A stretch of 64,000 nucleotides of DNA, from assembly GCF_004346205.1 (NCBI RefSeq), contig NZ_SMAM01000002.1, positions 248,001 to 312,000 of the forward strand, in the 5' to 3' direction. The stretch's first letter is position 1; each line of letters begins with the position of its first letter. This document shows positions 62,349 through 64,000 of this stretch, in pieces. The notes beneath the pieces were generated by a model. It had not been told where the DNA came from. It worked only from the letters and a program-made list of their open reading frames with translations, and made no database searches. The translations under genes and the position numbers were made by a program. The DNA is from Bibersteinia trehalosi. GTDB taxonomy: Bacteria; Pseudomonadota; Gammaproteobacteria; Enterobacterales; Pasteurellaceae.

Positions 62349-63040
62349 TTGTGATTCTCCATTAACACGCCATCACGCATTGTTAGCGTACGATTGAGTT
62401 TAGCGGCTAAATTTAAGTCATGAGTGACTAGCAAGAAAGCAATGCCTTGTTCAGCATTTAATTGCTTAATTAAGTCAAAAATGCTTTCAGTGGTTTTTTG
62501 ATCGAGGTTTCCCGTTGGTTCATCAGCAAGTACCAAAGCAGGATTATTCACTAAAGCACGGGCAATCGCCACACGTTGTCTTTCACCACCAGAAAGTGCT
62601 GAAGGACGATGCGTAATGCGATGACTTAAACCAACTGAGCGTAACATATCCTCTGCGCGATCTTTCGCTTCATTTTTATTTTGCTTACCAATCAACATTG
62701 GCATCATCACATTTTCTAACGCAGAAAAATCTGCCATCAGATGATGAAATTGATAAACAAAACCTAAATGCTCATTACGCAATTTGGCTAGGGCATTATT
62801 GCTTAATCGTTGTAATGATTGCCCTTTTATGAACACTTCACCGGTACTGGCTTGATCTAGCCCCCCTAAGGTGTGCAAAAGTGTGCTTTTTCCCGAACCA
62901 GAACTACCAACTATCGCGACTAATTCACCGTTCTTCATTGAGAAATTAACATTTTTCAGGATTTGAACCTGATTTTCACCTTCTTGATAAAATTTGCTGA
63001 TATTTTCACAGCGTAAGAGTTCTGTTGTTTTCATTGTCAT
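62345..63040 (-). CDS. lolD: lipoprotein-releasing system ATP-binding protein LolD
   Basis: A 231-residue ABC ATPase of LolCDE. Walker [15 protein letters not shown], LolD signature loop [25 protein letters not shown] signature LSGGERQR and Walker [14 protein letters not shown] are all present. lolC is not adjacent within the window; in H. influenzae it is also separate from lolDE. Confidence 0.95.
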   Translation of the reverse strand: MTMKTTELLRCENISKFYQEGENQVQILKNVNFSMKNGELVAIVGSSGSGKSTLLHTLGGLDQASTGEVFIKGQSLQRLSNNALAKLRNEHLGFVYQFHHLMADFSALENVMMPMLIGKQNKNEAKDRAEDMLRSVGLSHRITHRPSALSGGERQRVAIARALVNNPALVLADEPTGNLDQKTTESIFDLIKQLNAEQGIAFLLVTHDLNLAAKLNRTLTMRDGVLMENHK

Positions 63041-63137
63041 CTATTTTGCATTTTTTTGCCAAAACCGACCGCTTGTCGGCAAATCCAAATACTATTTTGC
63101 TTGAATAACCCCTTTCGATCAAATTCCTTTTAGATTT

Positions 63138-63153
63138 TGTGAAGCAGATCACT
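63138..63153 (+). promoter_or_regulatory. CRP-like site upstream of eno
   Basis: TGTGA-AGCAGA-TCACT, 9 of 10 matches to TGTGA-N6-TCACA, about 85 bases before the eno ATG. A possible -10 (TAAAAT, 63184-63189) lies downstream. Confidence 0.55.
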
Positions 63154-63214
63154 TTTTTACAAGACAAAAAGGCAAAATCCCTTTAAAATCCCGTCCAGTT
63201 TTATTTCAACTTAA

Positions 63215-64000
<786 letters not shown>

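Overview
The window is an A+T-rich, densely packed stretch of chromosome from a member of the Pasteurellaceae. Gene content and order are of Haemophilus/Actinobacillus type. It carries 19 exact copies of the 9-mer ACAAGCGGT (or its complement), the core of the 'Apl-type' DNA-uptake signal, and I saw no copy of the Haemophilus influenzae-type core AAGTGCGGT. This places the organism in the Actinobacillus pleuropneumoniae / Mannheimia / H. ducreyi branch. Almost everything is core genome. No rRNA, tRNA, CRISPR array, prophage or intact insertion sequence was recognised.

Layout. 1-2.1 kb: yciC-yciB-yciA membrane/thioesterase cluster (minus, yciA cut by the window edge) and divergent yfbV. 2.2-8.3 kb (minus): ridA, pgeF, yihI, a DUF2489-type membrane protein, hemN and lptD. 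8.4-9.8 kb (plus): ndpA/yejK and bamE. 9.8-14.3 kb (minus): yccA, tusE, an OpsX-type heptosyltransferase, aroG and tyrA. 14.5-17.2 kb: gyrA. 17.3-26.2 kb (minus): mreB-mreC-mreD-rarA, yoaA-lrgA-lrgB and msbA. 26.5-29.4 kb: pntAB transhydrogenase, then a TbpB-like surface lipoprotein (29.6-30.4 kb). 30.5-39.2 kb (minus): the envelope biogenesis cluster uppS-cdsA-rseP-bamA-skp-lpxD-fabZ-lpxA. 39.3-44 kb: gloB, nagK, pgpB, yhbY and two LPS-type glycosyltransferases. 44.1-50.2 kb (plus): argG, the methionine importer metN-metI-metQ with a second tandem metQ paralogue, and a family 2 glycosyltransferase. 50.3-54.6 kb: aspA (minus), then dksA-pcnB-folK (plus). 54.6-56.5 kb (minus): a metallophosphoesterase and a HepT/MntA (HEPN-nucleotidyltransferase) toxin-antitoxin pair. 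56.7-61 kb (plus): htpG and tex. 61.1-63 kb (minus): lolD-lolE. 63.2 kb to the end: eno, cut by the window edge.

The dominant theme is the outer membrane: LPS transport and assembly (msbA, lptD), lipid A synthesis (lpxA, lpxD), Bam components (bamA, bamE, skp), lipoprotein release (lolDE), undecaprenyl and phospholipid precursors (uppS, cdsA, pgpB), the sigma-E protease RseP and several LPS glycosyltransferases.

The most interesting points are: the pair of genes matching the HepT/MntA polyadenylylation toxin-antitoxin system, with all signature residues present and an 18-bp perfect palindrome over its promoter; pcnB apparently starting at a rare ATT codon; an orphan TbpB-like surface lipoprotein; a strongly enlarged Skp; a duplicated metQ whose second copy has altered ligand-site residues; a REP-like double palindrome between yoaA and rarA; a sigma-32-type htpG promoter overlapping a terminator-like hairpin; and several strong terminators lying less than about 25 bases upstream of the next gene's start codon.
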